Source of the DNA: Paenibacillus foliorum
GTDB taxonomy: Bacteria; Bacillota; Bacilli; Paenibacillales; NBRC-103111
Direction: 5' to 3'
Length of the DNA stretch: 64,000 nucleotides
Assembly (NCBI RefSeq): GCF_013141765.1
Contig: NZ_WHOD01000045.1
Span: forward strand, 186,001-250,000
Below, piece after piece: positions 17,586 through 26,518 of the stretch. Positions within the stretch are counted from its first letter, which is position 1, and every line of letters starts with the position of its first letter. A program made the position numbers and the translations under genes. A model generated the notes under the pieces. That model was not told the origin of the DNA. It saw nothing but the letters and a program-made list of their open reading frames with translations, and did no database searches.

Positions 17586-18869
17586 TTATTCTCCTCCCTT
17601 CCGGTCGCGTAAAAAGTATATGGTATCGAGCTTCACTTGTTTGGCAACCTCTTGAATCTGCGCTTTATCTACCGAAAGAACATCTTCGATTAAAGCTGGG
17701 ACTGTACGCTCAACGCCAGACAATACATTGTTAAAATCAAATGATATGATCTCGAATGCGGAATCCTGCAGTTCTCTTAAGTGTCCTGTAATCATCGCTT
17801 TTGTTTGCTGCATTTCTGTTTCGCTGATATCAGCAGCAATCATAGCGTCAAGCTGCTGGCGGATAATCTCAACTGCTTTATCATATTTATCCAATTCAAT
17901 GCCAGACTGGATAGTCAGTATGCCTTTATGTCCATCCAAACGCGAGGATGCATAGTAAGCCAGACTGGCTTTTTCCCGAACATTAGTAAACAGCTTCGAG
18001 TGAGGGTAGCCGCCCAGGATGCCGTTGTACATCAGCATGGTAGGATAAGTCGGATCAGCATAGGTTGTATACGTCCTGAGCCCCAAATTCAGCTTGCCTT
18101 GGTTCACATCCAGCCTTTCAACAACCTCACGTACTTCGTTTACTTGACGGTGCTGCACTTTAGCTGTATAGCTTCCTGCTGCTTGGCGCTGTAGACTGAA
18201 GCTGCTCTGAATTAATGGGAGAACTTCTTCTAAAGTTGTCTGTCCGACAATATAGATATCGATCGGCGATGTCTGCAGCCACTGCTCATAATTAGCATAC
18301 AAGTTATCTGCTGTAATCTTCTTTAATGCATCGATGTTGCCTAGCGGATGTAATCTGTAAGGCTCTTGCTTGCACATCTCCTCTACGCATCGTTCAGCAG
18401 CATACCTGATTTTATCATTAATAATCGATTCAATTCGTTTCTGCAGAGTAATTTTCTCGGAGGTGATGTATTTGTCTACGAATCGGCCATCCTCTAGGGC
18501 AGGTTTCGTAATAGCTTCACCAATAAACCGGATGCCTTGCTGCAGTAGCGAATCCTTGCTGCTCACAAAATGATCCTGAATCAGATCCATGCGAAATTGG
18601 ACCATTTGATAGTCGCCGCGTTTGTAAATATCAAAGCCGAAGCCTGCACCATATAAATCGTCCAGCTTCTCCCTAAACTGCTTGGTTTCTGGATAAGTCT
18701 GGGTTCCACGGCGTAGCACAAACGGAATAAATGCGGTGGGTGTTACTGTTTCCTCCCCTAACGGAGTACCAATGTATACCGATATGGCATACGTCTTAAA
18801 TTGATCCGTGGGCAATACATGGACACGAATGTTACCAACCGCGCCGCGTTCAAATTGGATGTTTTTCAA
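17586..18869 (-). CDS. ymfF: M16-like protein YmfF, zinc motif missing (EF-P modification-associated)
   Basis: 427 aa from a TTG start at 18869 (KNIQFERGAVGNIRVHVLP), chosen because AAAGGAG lies 9 nt before it and the length then matches B. subtilis YmfF (426 aa). The region where M16 peptidases have HxxEH reads AFIPFVLRRGTQTYPE, so the chain should be catalytically inactive and serve as partner of YmfH. The middle region YGAGFGFDIYKRGDYQ and the C-terminal domain are otherwise typical. First gene of a tight three-gene unit with ymfH and ymfI. Confidence 0.86.
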   Translation of the reverse strand: MKNIQFERGAVGNIRVHVLPTDQFKTYAISVYIGTPLGEETVTPTAFIPFVLRRGTQTYPETKQFREKLDDLYGAGFGFDIYKRGDYQMVQFRMDLIQDHFVSSKDSLLQQGIRFIGEAITKPALEDGRFVDKYITSEKITLQKRIESIINDKIRYAAERCVEEMCKQEPYRLHPLGNIDALKKITADNLYANYEQWLQTSPIDIYIVGQTTLEEVLPLIQSSFSLQRQAAGSYTAKVQHRQVNEVREVVERLDVNQGKLNLGLRTYTTYADPTYPTMLMYNGILGGYPHSKLFTNVREKASLAYYASSRLDGHKGILTIQSGIELDKYDKAVEIIRQQLDAMIAADISETEMQQTKAMITGHLRELQDSAFEIISFDFNNVLSGVERTVPALIEDVLSVDKAQIQEVAKQVKLDTIYFLRDRKGGE

Positions 18870-18925
18870 AGGGACATTGCTCCTTTCCAGATCTACAAAT
18901 CCATTATATTCCTTTGGAAACAGAA

Positions 18926-18948
18926 GAAGCAACCGCAAGGGTTGCTTC
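18926..18948 (-). terminator. Terminator of sleB
   Basis: Perfect 9-bp stem GAAGCAACC/GGTTGCTTC with a 5-nt loop, then TTCTGTTTCC on the minus strand. It lies in the 88-nt gap between sleB and ymfF, where the ymfF promoter must also start. Confidence 0.7.
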
Positions 18949-18957
18949 ACGCTAGCC

Positions 18958-19755
18958 TTAGTTACAAAAAATATGCTTACCGATCTGTTTCACCTGAGGC
19001 CGAGTCCATATCCATTTGGAGGTTGCAGTTTCGGGATTAAAATAATATATGCAGCCGCCTGATGGATCCATGCCATTCAATGCTTCCTGTACTGCTTTTT
19101 TAGCATTTTCATTTGGAGTAAGCCATATTTGACCGTCCGCTACCGCCGTAAACGCACCCGGCTGAAATATAACGCCAGAAACCGTATTTGGAAAGCTTGG
19201 TGATTTTACACGATTTAGTATTACTGCCGCAACTGCCACTTGGCCAATATAAGGCTCACCACGTGATTCGCCGTATACTGCGTTAGCCATTAGCTTGAGA
19301 TCCTGTTCCGACAATCCTAAATTATTCGATTGAGACAGGTTTCCTGTGCCAGAAGGGGGTGTTGAGCCTCCTGACGTAGTACCGCCACCTGCTGCGCCTC
19401 CACCACCGCCAGTAGAGGGCAATTCTTCTGCAGTCGGCTTGTACGCTTTCGTTGCTTCCCATAGCTTTAATTTAGTTTTACTACCCAATATACCGTCTAC
19501 CTTCAACCCGAACTCCGACTGAAACCATTTTAAGGAGCGAAGAGTATTATAACCAAAATCACCATCCACATCGTTTTTGTAAAACCCCAAAAATTTGAGA
19601 CGGCCTTGCAGCTCGTAAACATCCTTACCGTTTTCACCGTATTTAACATCATTCTTACTGAAGGTTTGCTCAACATCAAAATGGTGTTTAATCTGGTAAC
19701 CCGAAAATAAAACAAAAATCAAACAAAACGTAATTAATACCAACCGCTTGTTCAT
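18958..19755 (-). CDS. sleB: Spore cortex-lytic enzyme SleB
   Basis: 265 aa germination lytic transglycosylase that cuts muramic-delta-lactam cortex peptidoglycan. N-terminal signal/transmembrane segment (RLVLITFCLIFVLFSG), a peptidoglycan-binding domain (about residues 45-105, DVYELQGRLKFLGFYKNDVD), a Gly/Ser/Thr-rich linker (GGGGGAAGGGTTSGG), and a C-terminal hydrolase-2 domain with ANAVYGESRGEPYIGQVAVA and the ending PQVKQIGKHIFCN. Start ATG 19755 has AAAGGTGAG upstream. A strong candidate sigma-G promoter fits expression in the forespore. Its usual partner gene ypeB is not next to it. Confidence 0.95.
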   Translation of the reverse strand: MNKRLVLITFCLIFVLFSGYQIKHHFDVEQTFSKNDVKYGENGKDVYELQGRLKFLGFYKNDVDGDFGYNTLRSLKWFQSEFGLKVDGILGSKTKLKLWEATKAYKPTAEELPSTGGGGGAAGGGTTSGGSTPPSGTGNLSQSNNLGLSEQDLKLMANAVYGESRGEPYIGQVAVAAVILNRVKSPSFPNTVSGVIFQPGAFTAVADGQIWLTPNENAKKAVQEALNGMDPSGGCIYYFNPETATSKWIWTRPQVKQIGKHIFCN

Positions 19756-19804
19756 CAATAGATACTCACCTTTCTCAATTGCATATTGGAAACCTTTTTA
19801 AGGT

Positions 19805-19835
19805 TATTATGAGAAAGGAAGGGCGCTTCTATTCA
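19805..19835 (-). promoter_or_regulatory. Sigma-G promoter of sleB
   Basis: Minus strand TGAATA, 18-nt spacer, CATAATA, about 50 nt upstream of the sleB ATG. This closely fits the forespore sigma-G consensus (gYATR, 17-18, CATnnTA). B. subtilis sleB is sigma-G dependent. Confidence 0.7.
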
Positions 19836-19930
19836 GATAAAACTGTGTACTTCGAATCATCTCTTAACGAGCTGTGAAATCACACTGTCCCCTATTCAGA
19901 ATATACTGAGAAAAATGGGATGTGGAGTGA

Positions 19931-20146
19931 ATGAATAAGCTGGAGCATGTTCTATTTTTAATTGTCATTTATCTATTATTTGTCATTTGTTGTGCCGTTA
20001 TTTGGTACACTGCCTTGCGTATCTTTCTCCCTGTTCTCCCTTATCGGATAGCACTGTCTGTATCGAACTCCGTGCTGACTATATTCATTTCGTTCCCTCC
20101 CAAATCGACTTTAAAGAAATTGCAAGAATCCGATGACGATGAATAA
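19931..20146 (+). CDS. Small hydrophobic membrane protein, unknown function
   Basis: 71 aa, plus strand, against the direction of its neighbours. The first two thirds is hydrophobic (about residues 6-33 and 40-57: HVLFLIVIYLLFVICCAVIW, then a shorter segment), ending in a charged tail KKLQESDDDE. A GGAGTG stretch precedes the ATG but very closely (about 3 nt), so start and even expression are uncertain. No family is recognised. It could be a real small membrane protein expressed with the downstream repeat protein, 142 nt further on. Confidence 0.45.
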   Translation: MNKLEHVLFLIVIYLLFVICCAVIWYTALRIFLPVLPYRIALSVSNSVLTIFISFPPKSTLKKLQESDDDE

Positions 20147-20288
20147 AAAGGATGGTTACAGATTTTTGTATACAATAAATCCCCTATTTTTACCCCTACC
20201 TATTGTTAGGCCCATTTCTAAATGCCAAGCTTCAAGCTTCTATTTGAAAGCATACGCTGTTGTTATCTTAAGAGAAGGTGGTAATAAA

Positions 20289-20735
20289 ATGGCCTATAAT
20301 CCTCATGGAAATCCTTACTATCCAAAAGCATACTCCTCACAGCAGCACCCTTATCCACATCCCTATTCTCACCCTTATCCACATAACCCTTGGAATCAAC
20401 AACAATGGCATGGTGGCTGGCAGGGCGGTCATGCCGGGCACCATATGCATGGTTGGCAAGGTGGACACAGCGGCTGGCAAGGAAATCAAGGTCATCACGG
20501 GCATGGTGGCTGGCAGGGCAATCCTGGTGGCCAGCACGAACACGGCGGCTGGCAGGGCAATCCTGACGGTCATCACGGGCATGGGAACTGGGAAGGTAAT
20601 CAAGATGGTCAACATGGGCATGGCGGCTGGCAGAGCAATCCTGGGGGGCAGCATGGGCACGGGGGCAGGCAGGGTAATACTAGCGGTCAACACAGGAATA
20701 AAAGTCATAGCGGGAATCGCTCCAAATCCAAATAG
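20289..20735 (+). CDS. His/Gly/Trp-rich tandem-repeat protein, unknown function (possible spore coat or metal-binding protein)
   Basis: 148 aa, start ATG 20289 behind AGAAGGTGG at 7-nt spacing; this fixes the frame. The N-terminal 45 residues are Pro/Tyr/His-rich (HPYPHPYSHPYPHNPW). Residues 68-132 form five 13-residue tandem repeats of the type GQHGHGGWQGNPG, and the tail is basic (NKSHSGNRSKSK). No signal peptide or transmembrane helix. Composition resembles Firmicutes spore-coat or metal-chelating proteins, but that is inference. It stands alone on the plus strand between sleB and spoIIIE, both sporulation genes. Confidence 0.75.
   Translation: MAYNPHGNPYYPKAYSSQQHPYPHPYSHPYPHNPWNQQQWHGGWQGGHAGHHMHGWQGGHSGWQGNQGHHGHGGWQGNPGGQHEHGGWQGNPDGHHGHGNWEGNQDGQHGHGGWQSNPGGQHGHGGRQGNTSGQHRNKSHSGNRSKSK
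20490..20684 (+). repeat. Five in-frame 39-bp tandem repeats in the His/Gly/Trp protein gene
   Basis: Five consecutive 39-bp units encode GHHGHGGWQGNPG, GQHEHGGWQGNPD, GHHGHGNWEGNQD, GQHGHGGWQSNPG and GQHGHGGRQGNTS. Units have diverged in codons and residues, the last one most, so the array is not freshly expanded. Confidence 0.9.
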
Positions 20736-20749
20736 CCAGGTGCAATTTA

Positions 20750-20779
20750 CTGAGGGGAAAGTTCACTTTCTCCTCAGTA
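20750..20779 (+). terminator. Hairpin after the repeat-protein gene
   Basis: Stem ACTGAGG(G)GAAAG/CTTTC(T)CCTCAGT with a TTCA loop, 15 nt after the stop codon. The T-run behind it is poor, so it may be a weak terminator or an mRNA-stabilising end. Confidence 0.55.
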
Positions 20780-20860
20780 TATGCAGCTAGCTTGTCTCTT
20801 TACTAAATGACATCATGTCGATCGTTACAGAATGGATCAAACTTAGAACTTAATAAATAA

Positions 20861-20892
20861 AAGCATACCGTCATGTTTCATACGGCATGCTT
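20861..20892 (-). terminator. Terminator of spoIIIE
   Basis: Imperfect stem AAGCATgCCGT/ACGGtATGCTT followed on the minus strand by TTATTTATT, 10 nt after the stop of the translocase gene. Confidence 0.75.
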
Positions 20893-20901
20893 CAATGATT
20901 T

Positions 20902-23424
20902 TTATGAACTCATTCTGTCTTGGTATTGTTCCAATGAAACTAACACCTCACGCGGCTTGCTTCCCTCATAAGGACCTACAATGCCTTTTGCTTCCATGGA
21001 ATCAATCAATCTTGCTGCCCTTGTATAGCCTACACGCATACGCCGTTGGAGTAAGGATACCGAAGCTTGCTTAGCCTCCAGTATAATTTGAACCGCTTGG
21101 TCATAGAGCTCATCCTCAACTTGTTCTGGAACATCAGGCTGTTCTTCGATCTGTGGAACCATATCCTCTACGTAGTTAGCCTGACCTTGTGTCCTGACAA
21201 AATTAACAACCGATTCTACCTCATTATCGGATAGAAAGGCCCCCTGAACACGTACAGGCTTAGAGGCTCCCATAGGAAGATAAAGCATATCGCCACGACC
21301 TAGCAGCTTTTCAGCTCCTACCATGTCTAGAATCGTTCTAGAGTCAACTTGTGAGGAAACGCCAAATGCAATTCTGGAAGGAATATTAGCTTTAATTACC
21401 CCCGTGATAACATCGACTGACGGTCTTTGTGTGGCAATGATCAAATGAATCCCGGCAGCACGCGCCATTTGGGCCAGACGGCAAATCGCATCCTCCACAT
21501 CATTGGCAGCGACCATCATCAAGTCAGCTAACTCATCTACAATAACTACAATATAAGGAAGTGGAGCTCCTGTCTGAGTTTCCACAAGCATATTATTATA
21601 GCCTTCGATATTCCGTGTACCACTCTTCGAGAAAAGTTCGTAGCGCTTTTCCATCTCAACAACTACTTTTTTCAACGCTAGAGAGGCCCTTCTCGGGTCT
21701 GTTACAACCGGTGCAAGCAAATGCGGAATGCCATTGTAAACGTTCAATTCAACCATCTTGGGGTCAATCATCAAAAACTTAACTTCATCTGGCTTCGCCT
21801 TGTACAAAATACTCGTGATAATTCCGTTTATACATACAGATTTACCCGATCCTGTGGCACCTGCTACTAACATGTGAGGCATTCGTGCCAAATTACCGAC
21901 AATAGGCTGTCCAGAAATGTCACGCCCAAATGTGATGGAGAGCTTGGAGGCGGACTCTTGAAAGGCTCCGCTTTCCATCACCTCTCGCATGGTAACTATG
22001 GACACCTCCAGATTCGGTACTTCAATCCCAATTGCTGATTTCCCAGGAATTGGAGCTTCCATCCGGATATCTTTGGCTGCCAAAGCAAGGGCAATATCAT
22101 CGGTCAAGCTGACGATTCTGCTAACCTTGACGCCTACATCGGGCTGGATCTCATACCGTGTGACTGAAGGCCCGCGAACGACCTCCAAAACTTTGGCTCT
22201 TACACCAAAGCTTTCCAAAGTTGCTTCTAACTTACGAGCTACCGCTTTATAATCCAACGAATCTGAGCCTTTGCCAATATTCGGCTTGGACAGCAGCTCA
22301 AAGGATGGAAGCTCATAAGGAAGTGCGACTGGCTTATTATTGATCGCGAAATCCTCCGCGGCGCTTGAATCATCCTTTAGAGGCTCTGCACTTGCATCAG
22401 GCGTTACCTTTGCAGCAGCAGGAATTTGACTTTGATTTGATACCTCATGCTGAACATGTTCCTGAAAGTCGCGTATGACAGGAATTAATGGATCAGGTTC
22501 TATCTCTCGCTGATAAACCAATTGTTCCTCTTCTAGATCATTGGCAACTGTTTGAACTGCTATTGGATCTGCCTCCTTAGGCTCGTCCCTTCCTTCCGCT
22601 GCTACAGCTTCACGTTCAATAGGTTGCTTGGGTTGAAGCAAATCATAAAATAAAGAGCGCTTCTTCCCTTCCTTCTTTACCTTACGTTCTGGCTTCAAGG
22701 TTTCCTCATCAAATTCGCTCTCATCTGGAATATAAGGAACCATAGCTTTTTTCTTAAGAGCCGGTACAGCAGCTTGCTGGGTTCTTCGTTCTACTATTTT
22801 ACGCTTTATGTATTGAGCGAGTAACGAGTCGGCAAACGATTTCTTTCCTTTTAACTTTTCCATCATATCGACAATCGATAGACCTGTTAATAGAATAAAT
22901 CCGATGATCAACAACGTATATTGAATCAGCTTTGCCCCAATATTTGCAAATAAGGAATACAGAATTGCATATAAAGAAGCCCCTAGCATTCCCCCGCCTA
23001 CTTCGTTAGTAAGGATGGCTTGTCCTTTATCCGTCGCTTTAAGCCCGTCTACCATACTGCTCCACGATTGACTCATAATCATGCCAGCTGTAAACTTACC
23101 TTTTGGATAGAGCTGCTCAAACAAGCTAATATGGCTCATAATCAAAAGCGCTAAAAGCATCAGAAAGATTCCGGCTTTGCGGGATGATTTCCATTTCGGC
23201 CATTGGCGCTTCACCATCACATACAGACCTACATAAATGAAAATGAGCGGGAAGATGAAATCCCAGGAGCCAATTACGAATCGAAACAAATAGGTCAAGG
23301 CACGGGCCACCGGTCCTTCCCTCGATAATGCAATGATAGATAGGGTCAGAATGACAATCCCATATAGCTCATACTTTAAATTGGTTCTGATTACTGTTTT
23401 ACTTTTTTTCTTTGGTCTTGCCAC
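20902..23424 (-). CDS. spoIIIE: DNA translocase FtsK/SpoIIIE
   Basis: 840 aa. Four transmembrane helices (about residues 18-190), a low-complexity charged linker (about 215-380), a RecA-like motor with Walker [12 protein letters not shown] near residue 522 and Walker [14 protein letters not shown], and a C-terminal gamma winged helix ([21 protein letters not shown]) that reads polar DNA sequences. It pumps chromosome through the sporulation or division septum. Start GTG 23424 (ARPKKKSK) follows GGGGGTG. The gene keeps its Bacillus position after ylzJ/tepA. FtsK versus SpoIIIE use cannot be told from sequence. Confidence 0.95.
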   Translation of the reverse strand: MARPKKKSKTVIRTNLKYELYGIVILTLSIIALSREGPVARALTYLFRFVIGSWDFIFPLIFIYVGLYVMVKRQWPKWKSSRKAGIFLMLLALLIMSHISLFEQLYPKGKFTAGMIMSQSWSSMVDGLKATDKGQAILTNEVGGGMLGASLYAILYSLFANIGAKLIQYTLLIIGFILLTGLSIVDMMEKLKGKKSFADSLLAQYIKRKIVERRTQQAAVPALKKKAMVPYIPDESEFDEETLKPERKVKKEGKKRSLFYDLLQPKQPIEREAVAAEGRDEPKEADPIAVQTVANDLEEEQLVYQREIEPDPLIPVIRDFQEHVQHEVSNQSQIPAAAKVTPDASAEPLKDDSSAAEDFAINNKPVALPYELPSFELLSKPNIGKGSDSLDYKAVARKLEATLESFGVRAKVLEVVRGPSVTRYEIQPDVGVKVSRIVSLTDDIALALAAKDIRMEAPIPGKSAIGIEVPNLEVSIVTMREVMESGAFQESASKLSITFGRDISGQPIVGNLARMPHMLVAGATGSGKSVCINGIITSILYKAKPDEVKFLMIDPKMVELNVYNGIPHLLAPVVTDPRRASLALKKVVVEMEKRYELFSKSGTRNIEGYNNMLVETQTGAPLPYIVVIVDELADLMMVAANDVEDAICRLAQMARAAGIHLIIATQRPSVDVITGVIKANIPSRIAFGVSSQVDSRTILDMVGAEKLLGRGDMLYLPMGASKPVRVQGAFLSDNEVESVVNFVRTQGQANYVEDMVPQIEEQPDVPEQVEDELYDQAVQIILEAKQASVSLLQRRMRVGYTRAARLIDSMEAKGIVGPYEGSKPREVLVSLEQYQDRMSS

Positions 23425-23445
23425 ACGGCTCACCCCCAATTCAAA

Positions 23446-23474
23446 ATTATACCATACTTTGGGGATCAACTTAA
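23446..23474 (-). promoter_or_regulatory. Extended -10 promoter of spoIIIE
   Basis: Minus strand TGG-TATAAT with a perfect -10 and extended TGn; the -35 (TTAAGT at 17 nt) is poor. The leader would be only about 15 nt. Confidence 0.5.
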
Positions 23475-23501
23475 CTAGGTTGAAAAAATCAGACCTTAGA
23501 A

Positions 23502-23723
23502 CTAGCCTACCGGTTGAAATTCAATAATACTCCCTGGGCTATACCTCGGATTTAAATAATTTTGCGGGTCGCAGCTCATGATTCGAACAATAGTTGCTTG
23601 AGTTGAGTTAAGCGGCTGTACCTGCATCATTATTCCATTCATCACAATTTCAACACTGGTTGCCTCCATCTTATCTATACCTTCCATCACAACCTCCATA
23701 GGCAGAACCGTGTAATGAATCAT
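23502..23723 (-). CDS. ylzJ: YlzJ-like protein
   Basis: 73 aa protein of unknown function, recognisable from [17 protein letters not shown] at the start and [19 protein letters not shown] near the end. Its ATG overlaps the tepA stop codon (ATGA), and the AGGAGG inside the tepA end is its ribosome site, so it is translationally coupled to tepA as in Bacillus. Confidence 0.85.
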   Translation of the reverse strand: MIHYTVLPMEVVMEGIDKMEATSVEIVMNGIMMQVQPLNSTQATIVRIMSCDPQNYLNPRYSPGSIIEFQPVG

Positions 23724-24466
23724 TGAATCAAGCCTCCTGAATTTGTGTTTCGTTTCTCTTCAATCCGACGATTTAATTCCCGTATTCCATCACCTACGCC
23801 GCCAATTGCATTAATAAGGCCATATTTCACAGCATCTACACCAATAACTGTGGTACCTATATCCCGAGTCAATTCACCGGTTTTAAACATTAATTCCTTC
23901 AGTTTTTCTTCGGTTACCTGTGAATGACTTGTTATAAAACGGATTACGCGCTCCTGCATTTTATCCAAGTACTCGAAGGTTTGCGGCACTCCGATTACAA
24001 GCCCATTCAGACGGATCGGATGAATCGTCATCGTAGCCGTCTCTGCGATAATGGAATAATTGGAGGACACCGCGATAGGAACGCCAATGGAATGCCCGCC
24101 CCCAAGAACAAGGGTAACCGTGGGTTTTGAAAGAGTCGCAATCATTTCAGCTATAGCTAAACCCGCTTCTACATCACCGCCAACCGTATTCAGAATAATA
24201 AATATACCCTCAATTTTGGGGTTCTGCTCGACTGCAACAAGCTGTGGAATCAAATGCTCATATTTGGTTGTTTTATTTTGTGGAGGCAACACCAAATGCC
24301 CTTCCACCTGTCCAATAATTGTCATGCAAAATATATTGGATTCGCCAGCTGGAGTAGCGGTTTGTCCCAGCTGTTGTATGGTATCAACCACCGTGCTTCT
24401 TTTATTGTCCTCGGGACCTGTCAATGGTTGGTTAGGTTGAGGCTCCTGCTGTTTAAATTCAGTCAT
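23720..24466 (-). CDS. tepA: ClpP-like serine protease TepA (translocation-enhancing protein)
   Basis: 248 aa ClpP-class protease implicated in protein export and degradation in Bacillus spore formers. It has [36 protein letters not shown] (nucleophile serine in the GHSIG motif) and [10 protein letters not shown] (catalytic histidine). The start ATG 24466 ([11 protein letters not shown]) follows GGGGGAA; the first 45 residues are Pro/Gln-rich. Between RNase J and ylzJ. Confidence 0.9.
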   Translation of the reverse strand: MTEFKQQEPQPNQPLTGPEDNKRSTVVDTIQQLGQTATPAGESNIFCMTIIGQVEGHLVLPPQNKTTKYEHLIPQLVAVEQNPKIEGIFIILNTVGGDVEAGLAIAEMIATLSKPTVTLVLGGGHSIGVPIAVSSNYSIIAETATMTIHPIRLNGLVIGVPQTFEYLDKMQERVIRFITSHSQVTEEKLKELMFKTGELTRDIGTTVIGVDAVKYGLINAIGGVGDGIRELNRRIEEKRNTNSGGLIQ

Positions 24467-24532
24467 TATAAATTCCCCCTGTTTATCCGTTTTTTCATCT
24501 CCCCTAGTATGGTTTGATCGTGCAAAAATATA

Positions 24533-24575
24533 CAAAAAAACCACCTTAATTAGCGAATATACGCCTTAAGGTGGT
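24533..24575 (-). terminator. Terminator of the RNase J gene
   Basis: Perfect 10-bp stem ACCACCTTAA/TTAAGGTGGT followed by TTTTTTTG on the minus strand. Confidence 0.88.
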
Positions 24576-24651
24576 TCCCTTTTCTCGGAATCAATGGTTA
24601 ATAACATTAGCTATTTATTAAGGTTTCAAGCTTTCGACTGGTGGTTTTGGA

Positions 24652-26328
24652 TCAAACTTCCATAATGATAGGAAGGATCATAGGTCTTCTTCTGGTTTGT
24701 TCATATAAAAATCGTCCTAGTGCATCTTTTACATGGGTTTTTAAAGAAGCCCACTCATTTACATTCTCACTCATTAAGCGATTCAGAGTGTTGGTTACAA
24801 TACGGTTCGCTTCGTCCAGCAAGCCTTCGGATTCTCTTACATATACAAAACCTCTGGATATAATATCAGGCCCGGATAAAATAGCACCGTCTTGTTTGCT
24901 TAAGGTTACCACAACAACTAAAATGCCATCTTGAGACAGCAGTTTGCGGTCCCGAAGTACAATATTGCCTACATCTCCAACGCCCAAACCGTCAATTAAG
25001 ATATTACCCGCAGTTACCTTCGAGCCTTTACGAGCAACGCCATCTAGAACTTCTACTGTATCGCCGTTATCGACAATAAAAATATTCTCTTTTGCGATAC
25101 CTACAGCTTCAGCTAGCAGTCCGTGCTGACGAAGCATCCTGTATTCACCATGAATCGGTATGAAATATTTCGGTTTCATTAAATTCAACATAAGCTTGAG
25201 CTCTTCTTGACTTCCGTGTCCGGATACATGCACACCTGTAATCGATCCAGGACCGTAAATTACGTGTGCTCCGATTCTCATCAGCTCATCAACAGTTCTA
25301 CCGACATAACGTTCATTGCCGGGAATAGGTGTTGCTGCAATAATTACCGTATCGCCTGGTAAGATATCAACCTTACGATGTGTAGATCTAGCCATTCGAG
25401 TCAATGCCGACATCGGCTCTCCTTGACTTCCTGTAGACAAAATAGCAACGCGATCTGCGGCCATTTTGTTCACTTCCTCAGGTTCGATCAGCATACCGTC
25501 TGGAATACGTAAATAACCAAGCTCACTGGCAATAGATACTACATTTACCATACTACGGCCAATAACAACAAGCTTTCTTTTGGTTGTTTCCGCTGCATCA
25601 ATAACCTGCTGAATACGATGAATATTAGAAGCAAAGGTAGCTATAATAACACGTTGCTTTGCTTTCCGGAACACTTCTTCAATCTCCGTGCCAACGCTTC
25701 TTTCAGAACCTGTATAGCCGGGACGCTCTGCATTCGTACTGTCAGACAACAACGCGAGTACACCCTTGCTGCCAATTGCAGCCATACGGTGTATATCAGC
25801 ATACTGTTCATTTACTGGGGTCTGATCGAACTTGAAGTCACCTGTATGGACAACATTACCTTCCGGAGTTTCCAAACATACGCCGACCGAATCAGGAATA
25901 CTGTGATTTGTTTTAAAGAAAGTAGCTGTCATGCAACCAAGAGGCAATTCCGTCTCCGATGAAATCAAGATCCGTTTTGTATCGCCAAGCAGATTGGCTT
26001 CCTTAAGCTTCGTTTCAATCAATCCCAGTGTAAGCTTGGTACCGTATACAGGAACATTAAGGAATTTCAATACATACGGAAGACCACCGATGTGATCCTC
26101 ATGTCCGTGAGTAATGATTATTCCTCTAACTTTGTCCCGATTTTCCGTTAGGTAAGTGATATCAGGGATAACAATGTCAATTCCGAGCATGTCCTCTTCA
26201 GGAAACTTTAGACCACAATCAATAACAACAATATCGTTAGCATATTGAACGACATACATATTTTTTCCGATTTCACCCACGCCGCCCAGGGCAAAAATCG
26301 AAAGCTTATCTATATTTTTCTTAGACAA
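24652..26328 (-). CDS. rnjB: Ribonuclease J (RnjB position)
   Basis: 558 aa beta-CASP metallo-hydrolase for 5'-3' exo- and endonucleolytic mRNA processing. The metal motif IITHGHEDHIGGLPYV is intact, as are TNHSIPDSVG, VHTGDFKFDQTPV, LLSDSTNAERPG, and VSGHGSQEEL of the beta-CASP part. Position between dapA and tepA is that of B. subtilis rnjB (RNase J2), but the active site looks fully catalytic. Start TTG at 26328 behind TAGGAGGT. Whether a second RNase J exists outside the window is unknown. Confidence 0.93.
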   Translation of the reverse strand: MSKKNIDKLSIFALGGVGEIGKNMYVVQYANDIVVIDCGLKFPEEDMLGIDIVIPDITYLTENRDKVRGIIITHGHEDHIGGLPYVLKFLNVPVYGTKLTLGLIETKLKEANLLGDTKRILISSETELPLGCMTATFFKTNHSIPDSVGVCLETPEGNVVHTGDFKFDQTPVNEQYADIHRMAAIGSKGVLALLSDSTNAERPGYTGSERSVGTEIEEVFRKAKQRVIIATFASNIHRIQQVIDAAETTKRKLVVIGRSMVNVVSIASELGYLRIPDGMLIEPEEVNKMAADRVAILSTGSQGEPMSALTRMARSTHRKVDILPGDTVIIAATPIPGNERYVGRTVDELMRIGAHVIYGPGSITGVHVSGHGSQEELKLMLNLMKPKYFIPIHGEYRMLRQHGLLAEAVGIAKENIFIVDNGDTVEVLDGVARKGSKVTAGNILIDGLGVGDVGNIVLRDRKLLSQDGILVVVVTLSKQDGAILSGPDIISRGFVYVRESEGLLDEANRIVTNTLNRLMSENVNEWASLKTHVKDALGRFLYEQTRRRPMILPIIMEV

Positions 26329-26479
26329 TTTAGAAATACCTCCTATTTAAATTTGACGACGAATTTTTATATGAACCATCAACCAAATCCAAAACCGCAC
26401 CAGTCACTTGCCACCATTATACCCGATCAAAAACTACAATTACAAGTAGTCACTTCTACCGTCATTGTCCCTAAAAAAT

Positions 26480-26510
26480 AAAATCGATGCTTATAGAACG
26501 CACCGATTTT
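26480..26510 (-). terminator. Terminator of dapA
   Basis: Stem AAAATCGGTGC/GCATCGATTTT (one mismatch) followed by ATTTTTTAG on the minus strand. Confidence 0.8.
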
Positions 26511-26518
26511 GAGTAAAC

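Noticed and set aside
20235..20260. Sigma-E/sigma-K-like -10 CATACGCT before the repeat-protein gene
   Set aside because: No acceptable -35 at the right distance on the plus strand; kept only as a thought.
20490..20684. CRISPR-like regular repeats
   Set aside because: Repeats are in-frame, adjacent without spacers, and diverge at codon level; they are protein-coding tandem repeats.
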